Origin: Takakia lepidozioides
Lineage: Eukaryota; Streptophyta; Takakiopsida; Takakiales; Takakiaceae
Assembly: GCA_030704615.1 (NCBI GenBank)
Contig: CM060731.1
Coordinates: 23,188,001-23,252,000 of the forward strand
Length of the DNA: 64,000 nt
Direction: 5' to 3'
Shown here: one piece after another, positions 30,771-43,200 of the stretch
How the letters are laid out: every line of letters begins with the position of its first letter
How positions within the stretch are numbered: the first letter of the stretch is position 1
The notes under the pieces: generated by a model
The model's database searches: none
What the model was told of the DNA's origin: nothing
Seen by the model: only the letters and a program-made list of their open reading frames with translations
Translations under genes and position numbers: made by a program

Positions 30771-32780
30771 CTGGCCCGGGGCCCGAACCCAAACGATCGA
30801 GGAAGCTTGGTCAGTGCAGTGACGGTGGAGGGGTTGTATAACAGATGGGTCCCTGGCTGCAGGTGGCGGGGGGTTAGTGGTGGGGTTAAATGTTGGGGTG
30901 TGTAACCGCAAGTCTGGGGACATGTGGCTTTGATATTCTTAGTGATGTGGGGGCCAGCTCTGGCGTTTTGGACGGCTTCAATGCATCAGGCCACGCTGTT
31001 TCCAAAAAGTTTAGAGTATCCCAACAACAATCTGCCGCTTCTTGAACTGATGAGGTACTTAGATTCCATAACCGTGGCTGTCCTTATATCGATGGACCAT
31101 ACAGAACCTAAAATCAGTTAGGTTGAGTATTCGGGTATTGTTGAGGATTGTTTTACAATCCGTAGTATGAAACTCAACTGTAAGCAATTTTTCAAATATT
31201 ATCCATGGATAGAATTTGGTGCCAGCACTGTCTGCATTGAACAGAGGTAGGTATTAGATTGCGTGAAAAGTCAGTTTGCCTTCAACATGACTCACCACTT
31301 ATGTCTTTCTCACCTTGCATATGGTGATGACACATGTACTGCAATGACATATGGCAAATTTTTATAGGTACTGAATGTCAAAGTCAACCAAAAAAAATGT
31401 GAACATAATATTATTTAAGGAAAATAGTGTGGAATGTCAAGAAATTAGTATGGAGCAATCTAATACCCCTATTTAGTGTATTAGATTGCCCCATACTTAT
31501 GCACCTAATGCAGCCTAGCTTGAGACTTCAAGACTCAATTAATCTAAAATGAGAGCCATACTAATATGTGGACATGTGACATTATTTACATATTTGTAGA
31601 TTTCAGAAAATCCAAATGTAAGTAGTTGGTAGATAATTGTAAATATTTGTAGATGAGGTAATCTAAATTTTTAGGCAATCTAATACCCCTATTTAATGTA
31701 CAACAATCAAGAAAGGATTTTTCATTTTGTCTCACCAGTAATGTGTCAAATTAATCCAATGAATAATCCATATTAATTGTTTATAAGAACTGAGGACAAT
31801 ATTTTCTCTGAAAATCATAGATTTAAAATTTAAATAAATAAAATCAATCTAACAATACTGGATCATTTGGATACAAATCTAGAAAATTACTGAATTTCTT
31901 AAAGATTTGTATAAATTTGATGGATGATTCAAAGGCATAATCAAATTTGGGAAAGATAGACATTGCAATGCAAGGTATGTCACAAAAACCCTCTTACATT
32001 TTGATCAATTTTGAATTACTACAGGGAAAATCTACTCAAGAAATAAGGTAGATTATTTAGATTAATTGACAAAGAATTGAAGCCAATTGAAGCCAATTGT
32101 AGAGACCATTACCTCGGGTAGATTAATTTAGGTGTTGTCATCGCTGGGTGGAGTACCACTTGCATATCTTCTTTCATGGTTCAAGGTGCACCTAGCCTCA
32201 TATTTAGAACCCTATTACTTTCAACCTCAACAATTTGCTAGAAATTCATAATGAATCTAAAAATTGTATTTCATTATATTAAAGCATCTTTAAAATGGGG
32301 ATCTAATAGAAGTTGCTCCATCTCAAACTTGGATATGCGATTGTGCCAAATTGCTTAAAGCCACAGTTATGGAGAATCTATTTAACAATATTTCTAAAAG
32401 CCAAGATTTTTGGAGGCAAACATAGAGATTTTTTGCTATACCTAAAAATGATATAGCATTTCTGATCAAATGGGCCTCTGAACTCTGAACACCTTCTCTA
32501 TAGGTATCATTCCATTTTCAGACCAAGTTCAATAAAACATCAAGGACATGCATACAGCCACCAATAAATCTTGTTTCTTAACGTCACTTCTCACTTAGTG
32601 CTTCATGCATTGTAGGCAATCAATGTAAAGCATTTTTTTTTTCCCTTTTCTAAAGGCAAGGATGAGTTGTAATTCTAAAGAATGCTACAAGTGCCTGGAG
32701 CCCTGATTTAATTCATTACATTTGTTTCAAAAAACGGGATAGTAGCCCTCGAATTCATTATTATCATTATTGTATTAAAA
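30771..32780. other. AT-rich gene-free stretch
   Basis: Two kilobases without supported coding. Notable are the word CAATCTAATACCCCTATTTA at 31456 and 31676, with the first copy forming a hairpin with GTATTAGATTG just downstream (31481-31491), and a segment near 32734 (GGGATAGTAGCCCTCGAATT) that recurs at 36011. Confidence 0.5.
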
Positions 32781-32785
32781 GGATA

Positions 32786-34349
32786 ATGGTACATTATATT
32801 CTTTACCTCAATGAGTTCAGGGAGGTGTACAGAATCTTGTCTTGGAACTTCAGCAGCAGTGGCTTGTCTAGTGCAGCTCCATCTCCACAAGCATTGTCTC
32901 CTGTTCCACCTTCACAGGCAGCAAGCAGATCAAATAATTTTGGTCTCATAGCTGGTGCCATATCTAGTATTTTGGGGCTGTGCGTAATTATCATACTTCT
33001 TGGGGTATTCTTATTTCAATGCTATTGCAGACGTCAAAGGAAGAATCACTTGGTGATGCATCAACCCTCGAGCTGCACCTCATGAGGCCTCGAATTTTCA
33101 CCTACCAAGAGCTGAGCAAGGCGACAAAAGATTTTAGTAAAAGTGAACTGCACGGGTCAGGAGGATTCGGGGCCGTGTACAGGGGCACTTTACAACCCTC
33201 TGGCGCCATGGTGGCTGTGAAGCGGTGCACCAAACCCGACAAGCCGCACGCGGAAGAAGGCTTTGTGGCAGAGGCAACCAGCATTAGCCAAATTCGGCAC
33301 CGGAATCTGGTCCAGTTGCAGGTGGGGTTGCAAAGAATTCTGTGATATATTGTTAACGAGGAAAATGATCTTCACCGAACTCTGTAGAAGTTTTTGACAC
33401 AAATAATTGCCATTGTAGCCATGCACTGATGGTTTTCATGAGTTCCTTGTTGTGTGACGTAGGAGTTCATGTTCGTGTCAACCTTTGTTTCTAGGAATCT
33501 TACAAAACAAAAACTGAATTTTCATCGCCGTGTTTCTTATTCAGCTTACGGTCTCTAGAGATTGCTTCATACTACGTTTGAAACTCTAATTTGAACCTGC
33601 CTTGGCAATTACTATGGATGCAGGGATGGTGCGAAGACAAAGGCGGCCAGTTGTTGCTCGTGTATGACTACATGCCCAACGGAAGCCTTGATGATTGGCT
33701 TTTCAAAAACGTCTCTGAGGTTGTTCTTACTGGGGACTTACGGTACAACATTCTTGCGGGAGTGGCTGCGGCGCTTGCATATCTACAAAGACTGGCTGCA
33801 ATGTGTGCTCCACCGAGACATCAAGTCCAGCAACGTGTTGTTGGACAGCGAATTCAATGCTCATCTGGGGGATTTCGGACTAGCACGCTTGATTGACCGT
33901 CTACAGCTTTGGTGTTGATTCTAGAAGTGGTCTGTGGAAGGAAGCCACTGAACACCCAGGCACTGGACCCTGACGATATGGTGCTTGTGGAATGCGTATG
34001 GCGTGCTCACGAAGCGGGAGATTTATTGAGCGTGGCTGACCCCAGATTGGGCACAAGTGACCACATTGCGAGCTTGTCAGGATGCGTCCCAAACAATGCA
34101 CTGGAAGGAGATTCGGGAAGAAAATCATCGAAACCCGTTTTCGTGAAAGATGTGCTCCGTTTGGGGCTATTGTGTTGCCAACTGAATCCAAGCAAGAGAC
34201 CGCCCATGGGACTCGTGAAGCATATGTTTCAGACGGGGGATGGTGCCGCATTGCCTCCCCTTCCCGCCACCAAGCCCCCCATGCTAGGCCACGGTTGGGC
34301 CGAATCCGAAGTATTCAGCAGTATCACCTCACCATTGACTGCTAGCTAG
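32786..34349 (+). pseudogene. Lectin-type receptor-like kinase pseudogene
   Basis: The 5' piece has RILSWNFSSSG (end of an L-type lectin domain), a Ser/Pro stretch and a membrane segment (SILGLCVIIILLGVFLFQCY) with basic CRRQRK after it. A one-frame jump leads to the kinase: FTYQELSKATKDF, GSGGFGAVYRG (Gly loop), MVAVKRC (Lys), ISQIRHRNLVQL, an intron (33319-33623), [14 protein letters not shown], then after another shift [13 protein letters not shown] (HRD) and [12 protein letters not shown] (DFG). About 40 codons of the activation segment and APE motif are missing; coding resumes at VYSFG and EVVCGRKPLNTQALDPDD, ending at 34349. No lectin domain is found upstream. The 5' truncation, at least three frameshifts and the deletion mark it as dead. 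Confidence 0.85.
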
Positions 34350-36300
34350 CTGCACGGAGTTCATAAGAACTAGCTATGGTCTGCAGTTTCCGATGATCGA
34401 TAGGCAAGAGTGCAGGTACGGTGTTTCATGTGGAGAGGCCATTGATGTGAGACTGATCTGGTCATGAAGCAAAGCTGCTGCATTTTGCTTGACAGTCACA
34501 TACGTAAAATTGGAGGCGGAATAACATGATTCTTTTGGCTGGATGACCGTGCACCATGATGGAGCCATGATGAACAGTACAAGAATAATACTCCATTTCT
34601 TCTTCAAGTACTAAACTTTGCTACACAATATTGTCTATAGTAGAGATCTGGGCCATACTCCGAAGTACTAAACTTTACTAAATATTGTCTATAATAGAGT
34701 ATCTGGTCCAGATGCTCTACTGTAGTAGTGCTGCTAAAGAATATTATGTGTTTCGTAGTGTCTGGACGTGGCCGCAGTGGTCTGTTACCTTCAGGTCAGT
34801 GTCTAAGGCTGGTGTTGTCTCCGTCTCGTCTTATCCACCGATCTTCCTGCAGCTGCTCTTCGTCTTAGTGCGAAGTTAATGCTTGTGTTGCTTCAAGATG
34901 GGTGCTCGTCCTCTCGTTTTTCGAGTTCACGGTTGCATCTCAGTTCTGTCTCCAGTCCCACAAGACCCGCAGGACGCGATTAACTAGCTCATTTCTGCTG
35001 CTACTTACATCATGGCAACCTTTTCTACAGTTTCTTATTACCTCCTGGGACGATGCTCTAGCCCAGACCGACACCAGATCAGCTTGGTCATGGTGAGCTC
35101 ATCATTGTGCTTTCAACTTTCGCAAGCTCTTCTGTTCATATATATTGTATATGGCAGCTTTTGGCTGGATTGGCTGGTCTGCATGCAGAAGGGCTTCAAA
35201 ATGTTTTAGGACGTTCCCATAAGTTGACCGTTTGTGAATATTCGGAATTTGCAGTAGTACTACAGGGGAATCAACATAAATCTGAACCTATGAAGGGTGA
35301 AATGATTCTAGAGCTGATTGTCTCCATGCGAGATACCACTTTTATGCAGGACCTTATGAGCTCTCACCAGTGGGTGTGTTCGGATTTCCTGGGAGTCAGT
35401 AGCAGAGGTGACTACTCACTTACAGTTGATGTTCCAGGACACATTACAGTGTCAGAAATTAATACTATGAATACACAGAGCACTGCAAGTGTAGCAGTGT
35501 CATCAAGCAAAGTAGAAGTTCGGACAATTTTTTCTGCACGCACATTTAGCTAAACCCCTGTTTTTGTCACTTGCACATCCACATGTCAGTCATGGTGGAC
35601 ACAAGTGGGTAATGAAGATGATTGCAAAAGTCGAAAGACGTCGAAGCACACTATTGCCCTGATGTGTGAATGGAATTGGCACCTTCAGATCCTTAGTTTG
35701 ATGCTCTGCCCAACTGTGGCTCACAAAGGATTTCTCCCTCTATGCGGCTCACACGAGGCACACGACCATGTTTCTAACCGGCAGGCCGGTAATCCGTCCG
35801 TCCGTCAGTCCGTTCGTTCCACACGTGGGAAACGAGAAATCACGTGGAACCGTTCGTCCACTACAACTTACGACCAGTCGCATCCATCCATCTGCCTTTT
35901 TGTTTTATTTATTTTTCCTTCTGCCTTCTTTTGTTTTAGTTTTTTTATTTGTTTTTAGAGAACAGGGGACTTTTTTCCCTTCTGCCTTTTTTTAAAAAAA
36001 AAAAAAAATGAACAGGGGGATTGTAGCCCTAGAAATTTTATTAATAGTAAGGAAAAAATGCCTTCCTTTGTCGAAATTCCAGAAAAATAAAACTTTTGTC
36101 TGAAAACGTTTACCGTTGAATTTTGCAGGGCCTCTGGCCCCAATTTCCAACCGAATAAAAATAATAAAAACTGTATAGAATTTTGGACTCACCGACCCGC
36201 CGGAATCATATTCTAAAATGTTGAACCCTCAAAGAAAATCACAATCTTTTAAGATTTATTTTTATTTTACGAAGGCCTCATGAACTTTATTGATAAAGGA
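34350..36300. other. Gene-free stretch with weak ORFs
   Basis: Open frames at 34685-35553 (for example LGVSSRGDYSLTVDVPGHI at about 35390-35450) have no recognisable domain and mostly lack a good start codon. At 35985-36010 a T-run/A-run junction lies next to GGGGGATTGTAGCCCTAGAA, which resembles 32734-32757. This looks like the end of an old retroelement. Confidence 0.4.
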
Positions 36301-36301
36301 C

Positions 36302-36809
36302 TTACCGTACTTACCTAGCTTATTAGGCAATAATTAATTAAAAATCAAGTGCCTAATTAAATTTAGAATTGTTTTGGAAAATGTGCCTAAAACCTGGAAA
36401 ATTTTCCTGAGAAGTGCCTAATTGCTCGAAAATTGTGAAAAACACCAAAATGTCCAAATATGTGGAAAAAAGGCCTAAATTGTATTATTTAAAATCCAAA
36501 AAAGACAAAAATGCCTGTAATTTATAATTTCATGTCCACACAATTTCCAAAAGGCCCTGCATTGATGCAACTACATTTTCATAAGTCTCATCACCTATCT
36601 CATGTGAATCTTCTGAATCTGAGAGAATGTTTTTTAAAAAGAAAATTACCTCAACAATAGTTTTGAGGGAGGTAAAAAACAATTGTTCATTATTATCCAG
36701 GGTCTACTGTATAGGTGAGGTGCCTAAATAATAAAAACGAATCTGCCTAATAATATTCTATTTTTATTAACTATTAGGCGCGGAAGTGCCTAATAATCTA
36801 GGTCGGTAA
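36302..36809. mobile_element. Candidate 0.5-kb MITE with inverted ends
   Basis: ACCTAGCTTATTAGGCA (36313-36329) is inverted as TGCCTAATAATCTAGGT (36787-36803), 16 of 17 matching. TTACCG/CGGTAA lie just outside, at 36302 and 36804, with a 5-bp indel on the left. The interior is AT-rich with repeated TGCCTAA and codes for nothing. The target duplication is not clear. Confidence 0.55.
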
Positions 36810-37438
36810 TACAAGGAGGAAAAAATAAGCTCTTGAGAGGGTGCCATGGAGGCTAATGCAGGAAGACAGCTGGAGGAGGTAGAGAAACAAGGCGTGAGAT
36901 ACAGGGAGGCCCTGCCATTGTTTTATTGATATGAAGTGTAACATGTGCCCCACTAGGAACTAAAAACTTTCATGTTCCCATTAAGTCTGAGGGGAACAAC
37001 CCATGATATAAGGTTAAGGTCACTTGGGCCAACTTGATGCGTAGTCCCTACCCTGTCGGGCAGGGAGGGGAGAAGAAAAGACCAGCAAGGCCATAGAAGC
37101 CTGCCAATTGGGTATAGGCTCTTTGCCATGATTGGAGATGGAGTCTAGTTGTAACACTCTAAATGACACTATGTACTACAAAAGAGCACTAGAGTGGGTA
37201 GCCCAGTGGTTGGGAGTTCTGTCTAGGGATGTTCGACTAGAAAGTGGTGTCCGACTTGTAGTTCAGCTAAGTAATAACTGCGTCCCAGACACGAGTGTCG
37301 AGCAGGGGAGGGTAGATGGGAAATTCATCTATTTACAAGGTCTCAGAACATGACACCTCCCATACTGACTATTTGACAGACTATACCTTCGAGGTAAAGC
37401 TTGGGGAGCTGAAGGTTGTTGAAGCAGCCTTTCTGGTT
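36810..37438. other. Gene-free stretch downstream of the SAM-domain gene
   Basis: Short unsupported frames only. The region lies 3' of the minus-strand SAM-domain gene and probably includes its 3' UTR and terminator, which I cannot delimit. Confidence 0.4.
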
Positions 37439-39602
37439 TCATTTTACACCACTTTCTTTCACACTGACACGCAACTGCTTTATGGACATCTCCAGCTTTC
37501 TGCGGTCACCCAGGCTCTGAATGCCAAGCGCATTACGGAGGTCAGTATCTGTCAGCTCCAAAAGGAGCGCTCCATCAACATTGTTGTCTGCAAAGGTTGT
37601 AGCATACCGTGCCAGGTCTTGCTGGGCTAGCCACTGCATTGTGTCACCCACTGACCATTCCCTTGGCTCCCCTGCTTCAATGCGAGAAAGACAATCATGA
37701 TTTGGAAGGAACAAGCTGGAAACCTTAGAACTTACTCCTCATTCACATCTTGCGTGGGAAGGCAACTGCACTAACACAGTTAGGAGGTATGTGGTAGGCA
37801 TGCTAAAAGACAAAGACATCTTTAAGAAGCATTTGAAAACTTACAACAAGCACAAAATAACCTATAACCCCTCAAATCTGCTTTTGGAACAAGAGGGGCA
37901 ACCACATTCACAGGAGCCCTACTGCAACCACTGGGCACACAAGGTCTGCCACAACGGAATAAAGCTCTGGAGGTGAAGCAATTTTAAAAAGCTCCTGACC
38001 AGATGCGTATGTTCTGCTGAAAACCACGCCGGTAACCTGTACATTGTTTGATGTCCCTGCTACCTCTATCAAACCCGCTAGCAGAGAAACTTGGGTGCAG
38101 AGTTGTATGGGGTCGATGTGAAGCTTATCTATTCAGTATCTGGAGATGACCATTATGTCTCATCCCCAAGAGAATTCACCTTTGCAAATAGAGAGGGCAC
38201 AATCTCCTGTGGACAATGAAACCCAGTGCTCCCAGGCACCAAAATATCCTTTTCATTGCCCATGTGGCTGGATGCCCTTTACAACAAGGCTCCATCCCAC
38301 ATAAGGATATAACTGGGCTTCACAGTTTGTAAGTATTACAACCTACATGCAATAAAACAGGCAATGGGAATGCATTCACTGACCAGGTAAGATAGCGGTG
38401 GCTCTGCTAGGGCGTTGGGCTAGAAGTGAGTCGAACTCCTCCAGCTCCTTCTTGCGGTCCATCATTTCCTTTTCCTCTGGACTTATCACGTACTCTTTCT
38501 TGCCCTTTGCCTTATCACCTCCAATGTTACTTGCCCTGGTCACTTCCATTAGCACTTTCTCATTCTTGATCCGAGCCATCTCAAAGGGTCGGTGCACTGC
38601 CCCCAAAAGCAAAGCAAACTGGCTCACCAGACCAATTTGTAGGAAAGCAAGAAAACCCCCATTCAAAATCAGCAGAATTGCAAAGAGGGGTGGCCCTCCA
38701 TAAACCCAGGCATTGGCAACTATACCTGCCCTCGCTCTCGCGGATAAATGGCTCTGTTGACTGGCAAATCGAAGCCACAGAAATAAATTTGCAAAGGGTA
38801 TGAAACTAAGGAGCAGTGAGGAGCCTAAATCCCAAATCCTTGGTTTTACTGCCTTAACTTGACCCCGGCGCCTGTCACGAGGCAGCATTCCCACTAGGGT
38901 CCAACTATGCTCGAAAGTATACCAGCCCACAATGCAGTTGGCAAACATAACACTGCAGAGAATGAGGTCACTTGCGGAGAAGAATTCACGCCCCGGAAAG
39001 ACTCCCCTCAAGCTTAATACCCAACCCACCATAAACAGTGCCTCAAATGATGCCAGGCCAAGAGGTAATGAGATGGCCAATTGCGGAAGCTCCTCCTGTG
39101 ATTCAAGCACATTTCCACCGTCCATTGGCCGCTGTATTCTCTTAAATTCTGTTTTAAACTTGCTGTAAACGCCAAACTCCTTGATTCTCTGCCTGGGAAA
39201 CACACCTGCAAACCGCACGCAAGATTTCTGCAAACCCAATAGCTGTTGCTGCTTGGGCCGTAGAACTGAGAATGTGCAGAAGATGCAGGGTGACTTGAAG
39301 CTTGAAACTTTGGCCATAGAGTGCCCGGTAGCAGGTCTGTACAAAGGATAACCAGAAATCGAAGAAGATTTTGTACCTTTCCTGCTTACTCTATAGCAGG
39401 AGGACGACGATGAAGGTGCATAAGAAAGTAAAGTTCCCACTGATGTAGACGAAGGCGGTCCCATAGCATTTGCGTAGTTGACAAGACGGGCTGCTCTTTC
39501 CCTGATTCCTTCAACTGAAACCTCAAGTGACTTGCCTACTGAAATTCTGGAATTAGAGAAATCAAGTGAGCGGGGTTGCGAAAGTACAACCATTGTCTCC
39601 AT
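37439..39602 (-). CDS. Plastid-type multi-pass membrane protein with C-terminal SAM domain
   Basis: Two exons, 39602-38384 and 37671-37439, join in phase (donor GT 38383, acceptor AG 37672; CCT-G plus GG), giving 483 codons from ATG 39602; ATG 39464 is an alternative. The N-terminus is Ser/Arg-rich and low in acid (SSTSVGTLLSYAPSSSSSCY), like a chloroplast transit peptide. Four or five hydrophobic segments follow: AISLPLGLASFEALFMVGWV, LILCSVMFANCIVGWYTF, LGSSLLLSFIPFANLFLWL and FAILLILNGGFLAFLQIGLV. Exon 2 encodes a SAM domain: WSVGDTMQWLAQQDLARYA, DGALLLELTDTDLRNALGI, LGDRRKLEMSIKQL. SAM domains bind other proteins by self-association. The function is unknown to me. It shares its upstream region with the SNF2 gene. 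Confidence 0.75.
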
Positions 39603-40290
39603 TTGCAAGTCTTCTGAGCGCTGTACTGTCTGGTACGACACACATGGAGCCACCAATCCCGGTTGCTCACAATGGCCCACTCCGCTCTTGATACTGACCG
39701 CAATTTCTCACAAAAGTTGCGATCGTAAAGAAAATCTGTGAGGTTCTCCACAGTGAAATCCTTGATAGTTTTCCCAAGAATGCCCAACAATCCTTGACAA
39801 AGAAAGATCTCTAAGAAGTACCCAAAAGTGCGATTCTGTCCAGAGCCTCCCAGGTAGGTGGGCTTGATGATATGGCAGTTCAAGGACAAAAGGGCCCGGC
39901 CAACTTTAGAGGGCTTGAAAACCTACGGAAGTTGCACAATGTGAATGATCTTTTGCTATTGGCCTTTTATCGAGAATGGAGATCCCGATTTTGCTGTTTT
40001 TCATAGGTTTTGGATTTCCGCCGACATTTACTCCCGAGTATAGAATATAGAACTGCATAAGGTTGCACCCAATGGCCCTAATGTTTCTCTTCCCGCACCT
40101 CCGTGGAGATGGAGGAAGAAAGCAAGCAGACTCATTCCTTTGCACAAACAGGCACAAATCCTGCAGAAGTTGACATTGAGGAATTCGCAAACTCTGCTGA
40201 ATTGTTAAGTGAAAAAGAGGGTGTGCAGGGATTCGAGGAGGCAGTGAGGTGGGTTTGAAGCTGGCTGGACAGGACAAGGAGACAGAGAAA
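39603..40290. promoter_or_regulatory. Shared upstream region of divergent genes
   Basis: About 690 bases separate the start codons of the SAM-domain gene (minus) and the SMARCAL1-like gene (plus). A bidirectional promoter is likely from the head-to-head layout. I see no clear TATA box or named motif. Some of it must be 5' UTR of both genes. Confidence 0.5.
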
Positions 40291-43200
40291 ATGGATGATG
40301 AGTGGGGGCTAACTGTAGAGGAGTTGGATTCTCTGGAGACAAATGCCAAGAGGCAGCTGGCAGAGAGACGACGATCGCCGTCTACCGCTTCTGCTCCGCC
40401 TGCAGCACCCTCCTCTGCGTTCACAGGCCATCATCCGCAAAAATTCTACTCCTCTCCACCCAAGAATGTTTCTCAGTCTCCATCCAAGTACTTGGGGAGA
40501 TCTCAAGCACTTGCTGTAAAGTTTTTCAGAGATGAGCCTGGTCGAATTGCCGTACAAACACAGTTCAATCAGGTTGATTTCACATCACAATGTTCATGAA
40601 CCAGATGAGGGGCCGTTTATATTTGTTCAAATACAATCAGTGCTATTCATCTTAGACACAATGACTTCTTTGCGTGGAGACCTGTCTGCTTCGTATTCTG
40701 AAAGCACCCAAATGACGTGTTGCTATAGCGGTGGCAATTTAAAGATGGGAATGTAGGAAGGGGTTATTCTCTCCCCACAACTGAGCCTCCTCAGTTGTTA
40801 AAGCCGCTAGCTGAACATCTGGTCCTTGGAACCAAGCGTTAAGCTAGTTGCCCGCCCGCGGACTTTGAAGCCAGAATTGGCTACAATGTTAGAATGCTTC
40901 TGGCAGATCATTGTGCATAGCCTTCAGCCAAGTTTTTTGCTAAGCTCTAAACGGAAAGTTTGGAAACTTGGTAGTCTTGGAGAAACCCTTGTGTAAGATC
41001 CCCACAGCTGGAGTTTGTATGCAAACATGGAATGACAAATTTTCTGCCTGAAAGGCATGGAAATTTTAAAGGTTGCTGGGTGTCTAGAAGTGTTCAGGCT
41101 ACATCTCATGCTATGTTAGCGCTCTCTCTCATGTTGCAGCATCTTCTAGCAGCTTTGAAGGCTGTGGTGGGTCACGAATGGGATGCTAACCGACGGTGTG
41201 TACATAAACTACTCACCTCTTTTATTGGGCAGTTGTCAAAGCTCAGTTACAATCAACAGCCTTGAGTTATTTTAGCTAATCCTGGTTTTGATGTCTTTCA
41301 AGCATTGAGAATAACCCTTTAGCAGTTGTGTTGAGTGCCAATTTCATGTACATCTGGGTGCAGTTACGATTGTAGACTACCAGAATGGGAGAACTAAATG
41401 AAGGTTGATATGATGTTCTGGTTACAGGGTATGGACATATCCTGAGACTCGATTTGAGGAGCTCGCCACCAAAATAATGTCAATTCCACAGTTAGTAATC
41501 AATGTAAATCCTTTTTCCTTTTGAATGCCTCGCCTTTGAGTATGGTTTTGGATTTCCATGTTTTGGTAGTATCAATGATGTTGTCTTGTTTATTTTGAAA
41601 AGTTGTAAGCTACATTCTCTGATGGCCTTTCTACTTGAAACAATATATGCTGAAATAGCATATGAATGTTTCGAACTTGGCAATTATGTTTGATGGGATG
41701 TACTGGTGTGCAATCATTAAGGGTCTTTATGTTTGGCTGGTTCCCCAACAATGGAATAATATGTCTCTTGTGAATGATTTGTGTATGCAGATAGAGGCAG
41801 TGCCGCCTTTATCATTACCTACGCATGTCATGCAAGATGGTGGATGTAGCTCAGGTTGATTACTTGTCCTCTACTGCAGTCAACAAACCTGGTTATTAAT
41901 TGTGGAAATCTATGTCTTTGCACAATGTCGGGTGTGAAAGTGCAATTGAGCTGGGAGTATCCTGGAAGTGAAATGGTTTGTTTTCATCTTGCTAACAGGA
42001 TTGAATCTACACCCACAAGGCAGTCCAAGAAAGTTTCCACATCGTTCCCTGGCTCTGGACTATCAGGAGCAATTGAAGGAGGAAAACCCTTTGAGCCCTA
42101 GCCGCTTGAAAGTGTGCACTGGACTCCCTCAAATAAGCCCAATGAAAGTGCCGAGTACATCGTTAGTGGTGCAAATTTACATGATGGGCCCTGATTCTGT
42201 TGCAGCTCGAAGTCCATATAATGAGGTGGGTTATAGAGCTCAGGAGCTTCATTCATGAACCCATTGGAATTGTGCTGGTACTTTCCTTCTACCTAAATGT
42301 TTTCCACAGATTGTGTTATAATATCCACTGGTGTCATTCTGTCAGTTCTCAATGTTTCTTTTGCTTTAATTTATAGTAGTTCATTTAGCACAAGTTTCCT
42401 TTGGGTTATTATCTTGGAACTTCAGTTATTCCTTAAAGTGGACCCCATAATCACAAGGTTTTATCGAGGTTATTGTGCGAGACAGTCAGTTAGGCGTGTT
42501 AGTCACAATTATATGGTGGAAACGGTAGTTTTGCAGTGGGTCTGGATTGGATCATCTGTGGTATATGCAAGGCACATTTCCTATTTGCAACTGCGAATGT
42601 ATGTTCTCCAGTGAGTTAGTGCTGTGACATGTACGTGAATGAGCTCTTGCTTCTGACTTGTTGCAGAAGATAAAGGAGGCTTGCCAATCTGTGGCTGGAA
42701 GGTCTTGGAATGTAGAAGACAGGTAATTAAACTCATCTTTTAGTGTCTACATTACCCCTCCAAATGGCAGCTTTTCAATACCAGACCTTCCCTGCCTTAT
42801 GGACTTATTGGCAGTCCAGTTTACCCTTGGCATGCTGGTTCACCATCCTTAGTTAATGCTGAGGACTTCTGATTGTGGCTCTGGCACTTAGAACACTGTT
42901 TTTGCTTTGGAAGGGACATTTCTTGAATTTGTCTGAAGTGAATTAGATATCAACCGATTGTTGTTGCTAATGCAAACATCATAGATGTAAGATTGTCCTG
43001 AAAGCACTTGGGCTGTTTTCAGGACAAGAATGTCTTCATTCAGACTTGGTGGTCAGTATCTCACATAACGAACTGCTTGCATCCGTTGATGTGTTCACTC
43101 CACCACACTTCTCTTGATTCAGCAAGTTCCTAACTGGTCGGGAGATGTTAGGGTGTGGACGTTCCCTGTGAGCAAGATGGAGGAGCTTGTGCGAGTGCTC

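Noticed and set aside
35107-35553. 148-codon ORF downstream of the receptor kinase relic
   Set aside because: No ATG near the start and no recognised domain; kept only as part of a gene-free stretch.
41791-42258. Separate small genes in SMARCAL1-like introns
   Set aside because: All coding-looking pieces join in phase into one 1008-codon protein.
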